Shown: positions 13,501 through 24,757 of the stretch, piece after piece
Layout: the number at the start of each line of letters is the position of its first letter
Position numbering within the stretch: position 1 is the stretch's first letter
NCBI RefSeq assembly: GCF_021869535.1
Contig: NW_026262668.1
Coordinates: 11,144,348 to 11,208,347, forward strand
Source: Mytilus californianus
Taxonomy: Eukaryota; Mollusca; Bivalvia; Mytilida; Mytilidae
Direction of reading: 5' to 3'
DNA length: 64,000 nt
Translations under genes and position numbers: made by a program
Notes under the pieces: model-generated
Told to the model about the DNA's origin: nothing
Seen by the model: the letters and a program-made list of their open reading frames with translations, nothing else
Databases searched by the model: none

Positions 13501-16500
13501 CAATGAACCATGAAAATGAGGTCAAGGTCAGATGAAACCTGTCAGGCTGACATGTACCCATTACAGTCATTCCATACATCACATATAGTTGACCTACTGC
13601 TTTTAGTATTTGAGAAATGGACCTTATCATGTAACTTTAATCTTGATCACTGATCCATGAAATGAGGTCGAGGTCAGGTGAACCCTGTCTGACGGACATG
13701 TAGACATTGCAAGGAACCCATTTATCAAATATAGTTATCCAATTACTCATAATAAGTGAGAAATTCACATGACAAAAAAACTATTTTTTTAAGCAGTCAC
13801 TGAACCATGAAAATGAGGTCAAGGACATTGGACATATGACAGACAGAAACTTCATAACATAAGGTATCTGCATACAAGATATGAAGCATCCAAGTGTTCG
13901 ACCTTCTGAAATATAAAGCTTTATACAAATAGTTTAAGCTGCCACCGTATAGTAATACATGTACCTATGTCTCGCATTCTGCGACTTTCGTCGCAGGCCA
14001 CACAAAAATCAAATCCTCTAATTGAAACCTAATGAAAGGTCAAGAGACAGGTATTAAATGAGGAGAGTAAATAAGAAAATCTGTATAGCTTATCAAATCC
14101 ACAAACAGCTCATGAAAGGTCAAAAGAAAGGTCTTATACGATGAGTGTAATTAAGAAGATCTGTAAAGCTTACTGTGTATTTTAAAAATCCACAAATAGC
14201 TCATAAAAGGTTTAAAAAGAGGTCTTATACAATGAGAGTAATTAAGAAGATCTGTATAGCTTACTGTGTATTAAATCCACAAACAGCTCATGAAAGTTTT
14301 AAAGAGAGGTCTTATATGATGAGAGTAATTAAGAAGATCTGTATAGCTTACTATTAAATCCAAAAAGAGGTATCATGATGAGAGTTACATTAATAAGTGC
14401 TTTACATCTGATCAAATCTAGTCACCTTATTTCTAGAGAGGTATGGCATAAAGATAAGAGTATTGTTACTGTTATCTTCGTTGATCCTACAGACTGTCAT
14501 GTTTAACTTCCAAACAGCTTACAGAAACTTCACATTAAGATGGTCATTGTTACATGAAAGAACATGTTGGACATCAAGTTATTCTCTCATTTCACTACAT
14601 TTTGCTATGCAATTTGTATTAAAACTATGATTTAGCCAATTGTGTGAAAACTGAATGCCATTAAATTAGTAATCTGTAAGACGAAGTATAGCTCATTAGA
14701 ATAACTATTTTGGTAAGATTGTCAAGAGACAACAAAAAGGTATGATAAAGATAAGCCATGAGTAGGAAGTTTTGTATAGCTTATTTATTTTATTAGAATC
14801 AATATGGTATATAAAACTTTGCAACAATACTCCATTTTTTTATTTTCAACTTTCCAATTTTTTGCCAAAAGGGAACAACTCTTAAGTAAGGCAGACTGTA
14901 TCCCTGTCTGTGCAAACATTATGGAAGAAGCATGTTCTAATGTACTTTAAATGAGTCTGTTAAGAATTTTCATTCCATAATGGCATATTTTGCAATTCCC
15001 TTTTTACCATGAATGTGCGACAAAAAATTTAAGAAGTCAAAATTATTTTCAGATCCTGCACAACTGTCATTTGCATACATTTAAGATACCATGTTCATGC
15101 CACTTTCTTTTTTTAGACAGGGACAGCTGTTTGTCCTTAGTAGCAGTAGTTTTCCTTTCCAAAAAATTGAAAACAAAGTTTGTAACTTTTTTTCAACTGG
15201 AGAAATAATTTACCTAAAAATTTAGGTAAATTAAAACCTGTACATAAAGGCCAAGTAAAGCTGACCTTGTAAGAAAAGGTGACCTTTGAATTTAGGTTCA
15301 AAATGCATAGGTATTACAGGGAGACAAGAGATTGACCTGACACCACAGGTGAATGCTTTATAGAGGTGACCTTTATAAGGTTTACTTTGACTGTATTTGT
15401 TTACTTACTAATAATTGTTGCTGAACAGATCTGAGCTGAGCTTCTAATGCCTTTTTACAGTTGATCAAATGTGCTTTTTCTGCATTTAATAAATCATCTG
15501 CACCATCATGTCCCTGAAAAAAAACCAGAAATGATGTGGTTATAGATATGTGTCAATAATAAATGATGCTTCAAAATTAAACCTCATTTTCAGGTTAAAG
15601 ATGTTCATTTAAAGCTGTTAAAATAATCATTGTCAAGCTACTTCATTTCAGCTGTAAGACAGGACATAACAACTCAGTGACCAGACTATTGCATTTGCAG
15701 TGTGATGACGAGACAATTTTCTGGCAAGCACAGAACTAAAAGGTTCAGAATTGACTAAGTGATAGTTTACAAAACCTCTATGTTTTTTGTAAAGTTTAAA
15801 ATATCATCAGTATTACACCTAGAGACAGCAAATATATCAGAAGTTCACAGTATTATAATGCAATAAACATCTGAATTGACATACAACTATAAAATATATA
15901 TGTCAGAATCATATTAAATGTACATTTGTATAAAGTTACAGATGAACTTGAATGGAATGTGTATTGAATTAAAGTAACTTAAAATTTCTCTTTAATAGGC
16001 AAAGAGTGTAATGTATAAAAATAACTTTGTACATTCATCAATAGGAAACCAAACCTTTGTTGTATAGCCATTTAAATTAGGGGTAAAATGGTAGTAAATA
16101 TTTGGTGTCAAAATTCAATATTTCTTTAATTAATGGAGAAAAGTCCTATATAACATTCTACATAATACCAGTTATACTTGTGAAATGATTTAAAGACAAG
16201 TTCAATAAAATAATATACCGGTATTGGTTTTATAATTGGGTGCAAGTGTTACTGAAAATCCATATTCTTCATGTAATATATAGCAATAAGCTATGCTATT
16301 GTGTCCATTTATTCTACTTCTTACTAATATTGTATTATTTTAATCTTCCACTGCAGCTTTTCCACAAAACAACTGACATGAAATATTCAGCTTTAAGGGT
16401 GCCGTGAACATTGGGTTTTTAATTTCTAATAAAGTGCAAAAAAAACCAAATTAAATGTGAACTAATTCCCCCTCCCAACCCAGGTTTGCAATGTATAGTC

Positions 16501-19500
16501 TGTAGAAACTTTAGTATAATAATAAATTATAAAAATATAAAAATTAACCCTTCAGTATATATGCTAAAACTGTTGGAATAGAATATTTCACACATTTCTC
16601 AAAACTTCTCTCTATTTGTTATATACAGTGTAACCTGTGTTATCCGACACACTGGGGGACCAGAAAAAAATGTTGGATTAAGCAGGGTGTCGGAATACTC
16701 AGGTTTTTCTGCGAGAATATGCATATTTTGGGACCAGATAAATGTGTGGGTTAATGCAGGATGTTTGAATACTCAGGAGTCGGATTAGGCAGGTTACACT
16801 GTATATGGCAAAGCCTACACGTCTAGAGATGGGATAATGCACAACATTTACATAATTTCTGACTTACATTATATGGTTACAAAACTCACATAATAATATA
16901 TAAATAATCAAGAAATACTAAAAATACAGGAAGACTTAACTCCAATGACAACCTATGTCAAGAATTTTTCTTCTCAACTTAAACAGTTTGTTCAAATAAA
17001 TAAAACTGCTAATTTAATAAAATTATTCAACAAGTGTTTTGATTCAATGTTTACAAACATATAAGTATTCCCCTGCTAAGTTCAACAACTCATATGAATG
17101 CAATAAAATACTCTGACATCTCCCCTTACATACAAAAATGACATAAGATATTTAATATTACCCAACTACTATCAATAAACACATAAAAAGAATAACAAAA
17201 ATAATAGCAACAAGAACCCTTCTCAACTTTAACTTTTTGGAACCCAGTCAAAATATATATGTTCCATTTAAAGCCTATTAAATCTCTATCACACAGTAGC
17301 TAGTTGAAACAAACTGTTATCTGATAAAAAATATCTGTGTTGGTCATTCACAGGCTGAAACAGAGCTACATTGTATGTAACACATCTTCCTATTAAAAAT
17401 TTTAATTTGTCAATTTTTAAATAGTCACACCCGTATTCAATACACAACTCCTTTAACTTTTTCATATCAAATTACTGAACACACATTGTTACATGTAGCT
17501 AATAAAAAACATATAAAAATCTAATGACCAATTTGATATTATTCAAATACCTGGAGCACAGATACATTCTGTTGTCCCTAAGTTTGAGTGTCCTGAAGTA
17601 CCATGTAGGATATATATGCTGGTTGACTAACTTATTCATAAAATTTTCAAAAGTGTGTCATTCATTATTCGCAATAACATAGCAAAAATTCAGTAAAATA
17701 TATATGCAGGCAGTCAGAAAAAAGCAGACACCTTTTTTTTATTTTTAAGAAATGATTAGAAACTTTGGAAAAAAATTATATAACAATGCTGCTCAGACAC
17801 ATCAAAAAGATTTAAACTTTAACTTAATTTTTAACTGCATCCAAAAAAATAATTTTACATAAGCATACATTATGGAGGTCATAATTGTGAATCCTACAAT
17901 ATTTGACAGATTAATAATCTTAAATAGATCCTCTTTTTTCTAACCTAAATTCAATTTCTAATGTTACCAATATTTACTTTTATATTTTCCAAATCAATTA
18001 ATGGAACTGAATACTTTTGCCCATATTGAAATGATTTCTGTCAATAATATTGCTCGTGTATTAATTTAATAAGGCTTAGAGTAATACAGAAGTTCAATGA
18101 TTTCTTTAAATTGGAGATTTTCAAAATCTAACATTATACAAATTGTTATCTATATAATTGGATTTTTTTTTCTTGAGATCAAAATACCAACTGATAGACA
18201 TTTCAAAATTAAATTTATAGAAACTCAGAATTTATAATAATTTCCATAAAATTTAAAGGTTTTCTTCAGATTCACGAATTATAAAGAAAATTGTGTTATC
18301 TTTTCCCTGTACCACAAATATTGACTTTTTTACATTCAAAATTGTTTAACTATGGTCCTGGGATGAGACATCTCTGACAAGGGGCATAATTGTTCATGAT
18401 CATGTTTAATTTTTAATCTCCATTGAGTAAATCCAAATTAGGATAAAATTGGTAGAACTCTTGTTAATAATTAAGATCATTTTCTAATTCATAAGTAATC
18501 AAGCGTTTAGCTTGACCAAAATATACAGGAATCATCATTGAACTGAAACATACATGTACATATATGTCATAATTCATTGTTTAGAAATCAAAAGGAGAAA
18601 TTTGACTGCCGGTAATTACCGTTTGTAATGGAAAATGAAAATAAAAACAGATCATTGAATTTCCATCATGTCCATTATTAAAATGTTTTTAAACAATCAC
18701 ACCATTTTGGACAGGTGTACGCTTTTCAAACTATTACCCCTGGAAAATGTGAATGTTATTCAAATTTAATGAGAAATAACTTTACTAGAACTCTTCCATT
18801 TAAATATTTAATGCACATCCAATTTTATCAACTTTCTTTCTTACAAACAGGGGTATAAATTGTTTGATTGATTGTAATTGCTTTATGTCATGTATGTCTA
18901 GAAGAACAAAACTTTTAACAAGTAAGTTCTGTAAAATCACTCAACCAGGATGGCGGGCTGTTATTTTGCACTGACTGAGGAAAAAGAGGATATGTTAAAA
19001 GGGGTCAAGAATTTTTGACAATCAACTCAAAGACCCATCAAAAAGTTGCAGCAAGTGTTCTTTCTTGTGCAAAGAAATCTGCACCCTTCAAACACATGGC
19101 ATTGGATTAAATGTTCTGAATCCAACTGGAATGTCGGTATATTTATACATTCCAAACAGCCAAAAAATAACTCCCTTAGCAATAGTTGTACTACAAGACA
19201 GAAGACCATGGCCAGGTGACCAATGTATATGTTATTACCCCTGGTTATGGCATACCGTATCTCCCAGTAACAATTCATAACCTGAAATGTGGTCTTCAAA
19301 CTTGTTTATTTGATTGAGTTTTCATTCAGAAAAAATCTTAAATTATAAATTTTACCCTGGTATAATCAGGTATTGCCCTTTACCTTAATATTACAAGATA
19401 AGACATAAAAAATATAAAAACACTTTCATAAAGCGTATATATGTAGGACTCAAATCTATGGTGGGTTCCAGATCTATGGCAAATTCCTAATCTATGGTAA

Positions 19501-22500
19501 AAATGATGTCACAAACGCCAAATAAATCACAAATCTATGGCAGGTTTTTGTTTTCTCCAAATCTATGGCAGATTTGGATAGTACGTAATTTTCCGTCACA
19601 ATTAAATAACGTCATGTAACGTTGAAGCTGCCGCTGACAGCGACGGTTTTGTTATACAAAAGGAAAAGGAAAAGATCAAAAAGTAAGTTTGCAAGGATCT
19701 AAATCAACCTTAATTCAGAATTGTTGTTGTTTCTATCCTTGATGCCTTCTTCTCGTGTTGCTGGTGTTGCCCTCACCCTTAATTGTACGAGCTTTTATTG
19801 TGCATTTTGGTTTGCTTTTTGCTGTTTTATGTAATGTTTTGTATCCCTATGATCTCTTAAATTTTCTATTAGAAGTAACAAAACGTAAATTATTTTGACA
19901 TCTATATAACAGTGACTACCTGGACTGTTATAGCAAATAATCTTTCTTGAGATTCAGTGGAGAGAAAAAAATATGTCATAGATTTCTTATAGATATTAAT
20001 AATATTAATGTTTTCCCCGCTATAAATATGCGAATAACTGTACTGTTGGAGAAATAAGGATTTTATTTTATAATGTCAGGGGTTGGAGGCGAGTCAATGT
20101 TCATGACAGGACTTACATCGTCATCAGTCAAACACAATTTAAATTATCTAACGCTCAAAGTCAAATAGATATTTGTTAAAAATTCAAACTACATTTTGTG
20201 TTGGTTAAATAATGGGTCAAGCATGCAGGTACCATGCACAGAGTAGAAAATACTTATCCTTCCGGGGCACATGATTTCAACCCTAAAGTCTGTGTTCATT
20301 TTACAAACGGTTATGGATATGCTTCCTAGTAATAGTCATATTTTATTTTTCTTTTACAATGTACTGGTTTTTACTTAAAAGCAGCTCTTTCGCTACCTTT
20401 GGACATTTCGACCTCGAAATCATTGATCATTGGTCAGATATATACTGACTGGTCCGACCTTTGCAGAAAATCTGTCATTGATTTGAAATCTAGAAATCCG
20501 CAATAGATTAGGATACTGAAAAAAAGTTGCCTTAGGTTAGGAAAATAAAAAAACACTGCCATAGATTAGGGTTCTAAAAAAACAGCCATAGATTGGGAAT
20601 GGCATGACGTCATATTTACCATAGATAAGGAATCTGCCATAGATCTGGAACCCACCATAGATTTGAGTCCTACATATATACTAACAAGGGAATCATAACC
20701 ATTATCTAGAATGGTTAATTTCATGCATCAAGTAGACAGTCAATAAGACAACATATGTCCTAACTAGAAAGCTAAGGATTCCATAATTGTATAATTCAAT
20801 AATTAATGAAGTAGTAAGGTATTGATCAATTTATAAGATTCCTTTTTTTCTTAATAAAAGATAAAGCAAATAAAAAATATAAAAAGTGTTGAAAAAAAGA
20901 GTTCAATTTTTCATGTCTGTTATATTTGTTTTTTTGTAAATTGAATTGTTATAAATGAGGCCATTAGTATTTATGTTTGAATTGTTTCACGCTTTTCATG
21001 TCTGTGCTTTAATAGCTGACAATACAGTATGAGTATATGTTGTTTCTATTGTTAAAAGTTGTGCAGTGACCTAAAATTGCTGACATTCACACCATTTGAT
21101 TGATCGATTGGTGTTAAATGTCGTTTTCAGCACAACTGTGCTATTCCGTGGCTGTCAGTTTTTATTGGTGGAGGAAGATGGATGTGCCTGGAGAGAATCA
21201 TCAATCTTCGATGGTAAAACAGACAATCCTAGTCAATAAGGACTGGAGTTGAATGCATCTGCCATGTGCGGGATTCATGATAGCAATATACGACCCCAAA
21301 ATTTTTTTGCGGTCGTATTAAAATATTACAAGGTTTATTCAATCTTACTTCTACATATAATATTGTATTAAAACAATAACTTATTAGTAAAGATATTAAC
21401 AGTAGGGAAATTCTAGCTTTAAATCTTCAAAATACATAAATTGCTTTGATCTTGTCAAATTGTTTTCAAAACGTATGTGAATGTTGTATAGTTATTCTCC
21501 TGTACAATCTAATATCTAATTGTCGAACCTGCGAAATTAATATCGCGAAAGCAAGACAAAGCGATCCTAGATTCCATTGGCAGCGGTGGTGGTGTCATCA
21601 TTTAGGTTCAGTCTGTGGTTAAAGTTTTTTGGACATCAATAACTTTGTCAAACCTACATGGAATTTGATGAAATATGGACAGAAGCTTGTTTATGACCAA
21701 AATACAGTATCCAGAGCAAAATTTTGAAAATATTTATTTTGATTTTTCTGTATTTTACTGATACATGGACTTAGTTTTTTTTACATTTAACAAATAGATA
21801 CTAGTCTGGGGTTAAAGTTTGTTACACATCAAATACTTTGTCAAACCGTCATAGAATTTTAAGAAACTTTTTTATGATAAAGAGAGAATGTCTGAAGCAC
21901 ACTTTTGAAAGTATATTTTCATTTTCAGTATTTTTCTGAAAGATTAACTTTTTTACAGTTAACATTTACTGACAGTCTGGGATTTAATTTTTTTTACATG
22001 ATAAGTTTGTAAACCTTCATGGATTGTTATGAAACTTGGACAGAAGCTAATCTTCAAGACCAAGAAATAGCATCTAAAGAGAAAGTTTGAATCTTTTTTA
22101 ACATATTGTATTTTACTGATAAATGGACTCACTTTTTAAATCAACATTACACTTTTACACTGACAGCAGCAATCGTAGGCAAGACACAGGGTTTGGCAGA
22201 ACCCCTTACAAATTGTTTTACTATCTGTACATGTATATTAACCTTAATTATTGTATTATAACCAAAAGGGATCCTCCTTATAAACTTTATTGTTTTCAAG
22301 CCCTGAGGGATATCTGCAGGCTAATGGTTGTTATTTATCACTTGTACAGGTAGACATACCTGACAGGAGAAAAGTTTGATCAAGTTTAGATGATTTAATA
22401 ACTGCTTTATTTAATTAATTTTCAGCAAATGCTAATGAAATTAGATTAAAAAATTATTACAATAAAAAGGTTTAACAAGTCAGAACACATGGTTGAATTG

Positions 22501-24757
22501 ACCTACGTAATCTGCATCCCATTTTTATAACAAGTACAAAATTTAACCCTTAATGATAAAACGGAGAATAATTTCATGCCAAAGAGGGGCACATTCATAT
22601 AAAAAGGACACTTAGAGCAGCTATGGTTAAAATCATGTAATAAATAAAATTGAGAATGGAAATGGGGAATATGTCAAAGAGACAACAACCCGACCAAAGA
22701 GCAGACAACAGCCGAGGCCACCAATGGGTCTTCAATGCAGCGAGAAAATCCCTCACCCCGAGGTTGTCCACAGCTGGCCCCTAAATAAAATTGTGAACTA
22801 GTTCAGTGAAAATGGACGTCACACTAAACTCCAAAACATATAAATGAACTCAAATTAAAAAACATACTAGACTAACAAAGGCCAGAGGCTCCTTACTTGG
22901 GACAGGCGCAAAAATGTGGCGGGGTTAAACATGTTTTGTGAGATCTTAACCCTCCCCTATACCTCTAGCCAATATAGAATAAAGAAACACATAGCAATAC
23001 GCACAGCAAAACTCAGTTTAAAAGAAGTCTGAGTCCGATGTCAGAAAAGGTAACAAAAGAAACTAAGCAAAATGACAATGATACATAAATGAACAAAGGA
23101 CTACTAGCAGTTACTGACATGCCAGCTCCAGACCTCAATTAAACTGATTGAAAGATTATGTCTTCATCATATGAAAATCAAGTACAATCCTCTCGTGTTA
23201 GTTAAGCACTATATCAGTCTATTCAAAATCCCTTACAATGAAATTGATGAATGAAATAATCTTGATCACGAAACACTTGGTATATAAATGTCTGGGTGAA
23301 AGTTCCTCGATCAATTACATGTACATGGTTAAGTTTTCATCCATGAGGATCTCTGTAATATCTTATCTTAAAAAAATACAGGAACTATGTTGAATAGATA
23401 TAAAATATCTTGGTATCACCTTATCTAACAACATGTCATTGGATACCCATAATAACAACATCACTGCTAAGGCAAATAAGATCTCTGGCTTTTTAAAAAG
23501 AAACTTAAAAATAATTATCAGAAAGAAACAAAAAGTTTGGCTTACAAATCTATATGGTACGATCAAACCTAGAATACTGTTCTTCAGTTTGGTCTCCTCA
23601 CACCCAAAAACAAAAAAACAACATTGAAAAAGTACAAAGAAGGGCAGCACGCTACATAACCAACAGGTACCATAACACCAGTAGTGTCCCTTCCATGATT
23701 GACCATCTTAAATAGAAGTCACTTGAAACTGGCATAAACATCAATCGAGGAACAATGATGTACAAAATCACACACAAACTTATAGCAGTTGCTCCAAACC
23801 TTTACCTTTCACCACAGCCAGTCAAAAACACCAGATTCACCAATTCACTACAATGCCAATCATTCAGCACCATAACAGATTACTTCAAGTACAGCTTTTT
23901 TCCATTCACAGTTGTACTGTGGAATTCACTTCCACAAAACAGCATCAGCATCAACTCTTTGGATCAGTTTAAAATAGTGATCCAAAATCAGTACATTTAG
24001 ATATCTATGTATACCCTGTTTGTAAATATGTACATGTAAATGTGTTTATTTTTGCACACAATTATTTTTGATAATAGCACTCATAAAATTGTTGTACTTT
24101 AATAAGTGTCTGTCTGTGGTGCGCCAACGTATATATAGTCATCAATGTGTTGATGAATCGTCGTACGATGTAGATATCTGCAAAGATATCAAAACTGACC
24201 TTGGAAGCATGTCTTGTAAACAAGTTTAAAGTTCAAGAGCTAAACTAACTTGACTTAACTATCCCTATCACTTACCCTAAGCTACATTTGTAGAATAAAC
24301 TCTAGCTACATTAAAGTACCATGACCCCTAATAAAGTAATATAAAAGAAGGGCAATTACTTTCCTGTTCTGGTTTGTGTTACCTTTTCTCTTGGAGGTCT
24401 TGACATCCTGACCTCCTGACTGTCTTTATTAAGTCTGATATCTTTTCTGGTATGTTCAAGCGCTTTTTCGATAGCCTCTTTCCCCCTTGTTAGTGACTTG
24501 ATTTCCTCATTTGTCTCTAGAAGACTTTCCCTGAGCTTAGCAACAACGGCTCTAACCTCACGAGTGTACCTGTGAATTTCATCGTTACTCAACTGAGAAA
24601 CTGTGTCTCGCAGATGAGGCAAAGGGTCAAGGGACCTTCCAACATCACATGATTTATCACTTTTGTTGACAATAGTGTTAGAAAGTTTTATTCCTTTCAA
24701 TGTGGAATTTCTCCAGGATTCTGGTCCAATTGTTGTGGCAGCTTTTGTTCCTAACAT
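7372..24757 (-). CDS. TEKTL1: Tektin-like protein (TEKTL1/CCDC105-like), six exons
   Basis: I assembled this gene by joining six minus-strand exons: 24757-24383, 15513-15409, 12619-12233, 10645-10550, 8161-8048 and 7557-7372. All have GT/AG borders and all introns are phase 0. The product is 420 aa and almost wholly coiled coil. Seen: a helical N-terminal part (residues ~50-115), a second helical block ending [11 protein letters not shown] (173-183), a motif RPMVRVFQR (337-345) that resembles the tektin signature nonapeptide RPNVELCRD but is degenerate, and a tektin-like C-terminus ([16 protein letters not shown], from ~377). Known of the family: tektins form filaments inside ciliary and flagellar doublet microtubules, and TEKTL1 is a sperm-flagellum tektin-like protein. 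Inferred: a role in mussel sperm or ciliary axonemes. The start is the first in-frame ATG, with A at -3. A divergent member of another tektin subfamily is the main alternative. Confidence 0.75.
7769..8005 (-). mobile_element. tRNA-derived SINE, copy in intron 5 of the tektin-like gene
   Basis: On the minus strand it reads ...TCAACACTCAGGTTGTGAG then TTTGAACCC (box-B region), then a central domain with GGCTTCCT and a tail ending near AACACCAA. It has the same order as the SINE at 33933-34199. Its head ends about 43 bp from the exon 5 donor. Confidence 0.7.
8048..8161 (-). CDS. TEKTL1: TEKTL1-like exon 5, with degenerate tektin nonapeptide (residues 322-359)
   Basis: This 114-bp phase-0 exon has acceptor ATATAG|GGT and donor AGG|GTAAGC. 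It encodes [15 protein letters not shown], then [19 protein letters not shown], then EIIR. The RPxVxxxxR segment sits where canonical tektins carry RPNVELCRD. Loss of the Cys and Asp argues for a tektin-like paralogue rather than tektin 1-4. A 20-bp near copy of its HPGTQLP-coding part lies in the downstream intron at 8004-8023. Confidence 0.8.
8491..9286. mobile_element. ATACGCCCGTC-TIR element with ~160-bp units
   Basis: ATACGCCCGTC at 8510-8520 and its exact inverse GACGGGCGTAT at 9273-9283 bound four ~160-bp units (AATATCTC near 8601, 8756, 8918 and ~9081), which contain GGCGCGACATGTGAAAA. A GGACAGACAGAGGGACACCG block sits before the right-end hairpin. ATGAGCGCATGAT next to the left TIR is also found, inverted, at the end of the copy at 32429-32680. 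Confidence 0.8.
9300..10549. other. Intron 4 remainder of the tektin-like gene
   Basis: AT-rich; no exon, RNA or recognisable repeat was seen. Confidence 0.5.
10550..10645 (-). CDS. TEKTL1: TEKTL1-like exon 4 (residues 290-321)
   Basis: This 96-bp phase-0 exon has acceptor TTGCAG|CAA and donor CTG|GTAGGT. It encodes [20 protein letters not shown] followed by [12 protein letters not shown]. It reads in frame with exons 3 and 5. Confidence 0.8.
10646..12232. other. Intron 3 of the tektin-like gene
   Basis: AT-rich unique sequence. Open frames at 11599-11844 and 11855-12085 lack gene character. Confidence 0.5.
12233..12619 (-). CDS. TEKTL1: TEKTL1-like exon 3 (residues 161-289)
   Basis: This 387-bp phase-0 exon has acceptor TTTTTAG|GTA and donor AAG|GTACAT. 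It encodes [20 protein letters not shown], then a Ser/Met-rich linker with SMRR-type basic residues ([17 protein letters not shown]), [20 protein letters not shown] and a further helix ending LSETVTLK. The acid-free linker between two helical blocks matches the loop position of tektin-fold proteins. An internal ATG at 12541 is not the gene start, because helical coding continues upstream of it. Confidence 0.8.
13100..14790. repeat. Degenerate ~81-91-bp tandem array split by an element
   Basis: Units resembling AGGTCTTATAYGATGAGAGT then AATTAAGAAGATCTGTATAG occur at ~13140 and again at ~14050, 14131, 14222 and 14309, with weak relatives near 14440 and 14740. The element at 13207-14004 interrupts the array. 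Confidence 0.65.
13207..14004. mobile_element. Non-autonomous element, GGCGAGACA-ended family, copy 2
   Basis: TGTCTCACCTGC (13207-13218) is the inverse of GCAGGCCACACA (13993-14004) with two mismatches. The right end also has a perfect hairpin, CTGCGAC-TTTC-GTCGCAG (13979-13996). Interior units carry ATGAAAATGAGGTCAAGGTC, as in copy 1. Confidence 0.75.
15409..15513 (-). CDS. TEKTL1: TEKTL1-like exon 2 (residues 126-160)
   Basis: This is a 105-bp phase-0 exon between a polypyrimidine-rich acceptor (TTTCAG|GGA) and the donor TTA|GTAAGT. It encodes [20 protein letters not shown] followed by [15 protein letters not shown], an uninterrupted amphipathic helix that continues in register into exon 3. 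It is too short to appear in ordinary ORF listings. Confidence 0.8.
15514..16623. other. Intron 1 of the tektin-like gene, 3' part
   Basis: AT-rich; nothing recognised. Confidence 0.5.
16624..16803. mobile_element. pogo/Tigger-type MITE with TA duplication
   Basis: The 176-bp element (16626-16801) begins CAGTGTAACCTG and ends with the exact inverse CAGGTTACACTG, with TA on each side. The inner ends TTATCCGAC and GTCGGATTA are also complementary. The CAGTGTAACC terminus and TA target are typical of pogo/Tigger relatives of the Tc1-mariner superfamily. Confidence 0.8.
16804..19436. other. AT-rich intron sequence
   Basis: 2.6 kb without a recognisable gene, RNA or repeat. Overlapping opposite-strand ORFs at 19027-19299 look accidental. 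Confidence 0.5.
19437..20683. mobile_element. 1.2-kb element with long TIRs and symmetrical ATCTATGG subterminal repeats
   Basis: The left end (TATATGTAGGACTCAAATCT...) and right end (...GATTTGAGTCCTACATATA) are inverted copies for more than 70 bp. ATCTATGG occurs at 19454, 19472, 19490, 19533 and 19561 on the left. Its inverse CCATAGAT occurs at 20559, 20586, 20619, 20637 and 20655 on the right. The outer three on each side are spaced exactly 18 bp apart. The interior (~19600-20500) has no convincing ORF. Confidence 0.85.
21093..21277 (-). mobile_element. tRNA-derived SINE, 5'-truncated copy
   Basis: Read on the minus strand it matches the SINE at 33933-34199 from the region just after box B (CCCGCACATGGCAGATGCAT) through TTGACTAGGATTGT and CTTCCTCCACCA to the tail. 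The tRNA head is missing. Confidence 0.7.
21288..21318. repeat. Solo terminal hairpin of the ATACGACC family
   Basis: ATACGACC (21288-21295) pairs with GGTCGTAT (21311-21318) around an A/T-rich loop. It matches the end of the elements at 33329-34402 and 35180-36467, but no body follows. Confidence 0.65.
21523..22206. mobile_element. Element with ~170-bp units and GCAAGACA ends
   Basis: It starts with a degenerate hairpin around GCAAGACAAAGCGATCC and a GGCAGCGGTGGTGGTGTC block. Three ~170-bp units follow (TCTGKGGTTAAAGTTT, then ACATCAATAACTTTGTCAAAC). It ends at GTAGGCAAGACACAGGG and the short hairpin GGGTT-TGGCAG-AACCC. Confidence 0.6.
22647..23215 (-). mobile_element. AAAATTGAGAATGG retroposon family, longest copy
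   Basis: On the plus strand it begins AAAATTGAGAATGGAAATGG and continues with GGGACAGGCGCAAAAATG and GCCAGCTCCAGACCTCAATT. All copies in the window share this left edge and differ in their right edge, so I read it as a minus-strand retroposon with a constant 3' end. Confidence 0.6.
23391..24000 (+). pseudogene. Non-LTR retrotransposon (LINE) ORF2 C-terminal remnant
   Basis: Two frames joined by a frameshift near 23620 read [16 protein letters not shown], then [26 protein letters not shown] (TAG) [23 protein letters not shown] and LWNSLPQN. This is the usual end of LINE reverse-transcriptase ORFs downstream of the catalytic core. One in-frame stop and one frameshift make it inactive, and the catalytic part is missing. 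It lies in intron 1 of the tektin-like gene, antisense to it. Confidence 0.8.
24383..24757 (-). CDS. TEKTL1: TEKTL1-like exon 1 (residues 1-125)
   Basis: The exon starts at the first in-frame ATG (24757, A at -3) and encodes [19 protein letters not shown], then a charged heptad-rich helix ([20 protein letters not shown]) ending SRPPREK. The donor AAG|GTAACA ends it in phase 0. The frame stays open for a few codons past the donor (stop at 24356), so the boundary rests on the donor and on continuity with exon 2. A stronger-looking GTAAGTGAT at about 24271-24279 lies beyond the stop and is not used here. Confidence 0.75.

Noticed and set aside
24356-24382. Extension of tektin-like exon 1 to the stop at 24356
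   Set aside because: The AAG|GTAACA donor at 24382 joins in phase to exon 2 and continues the helix. The extra nine codons look intronic.
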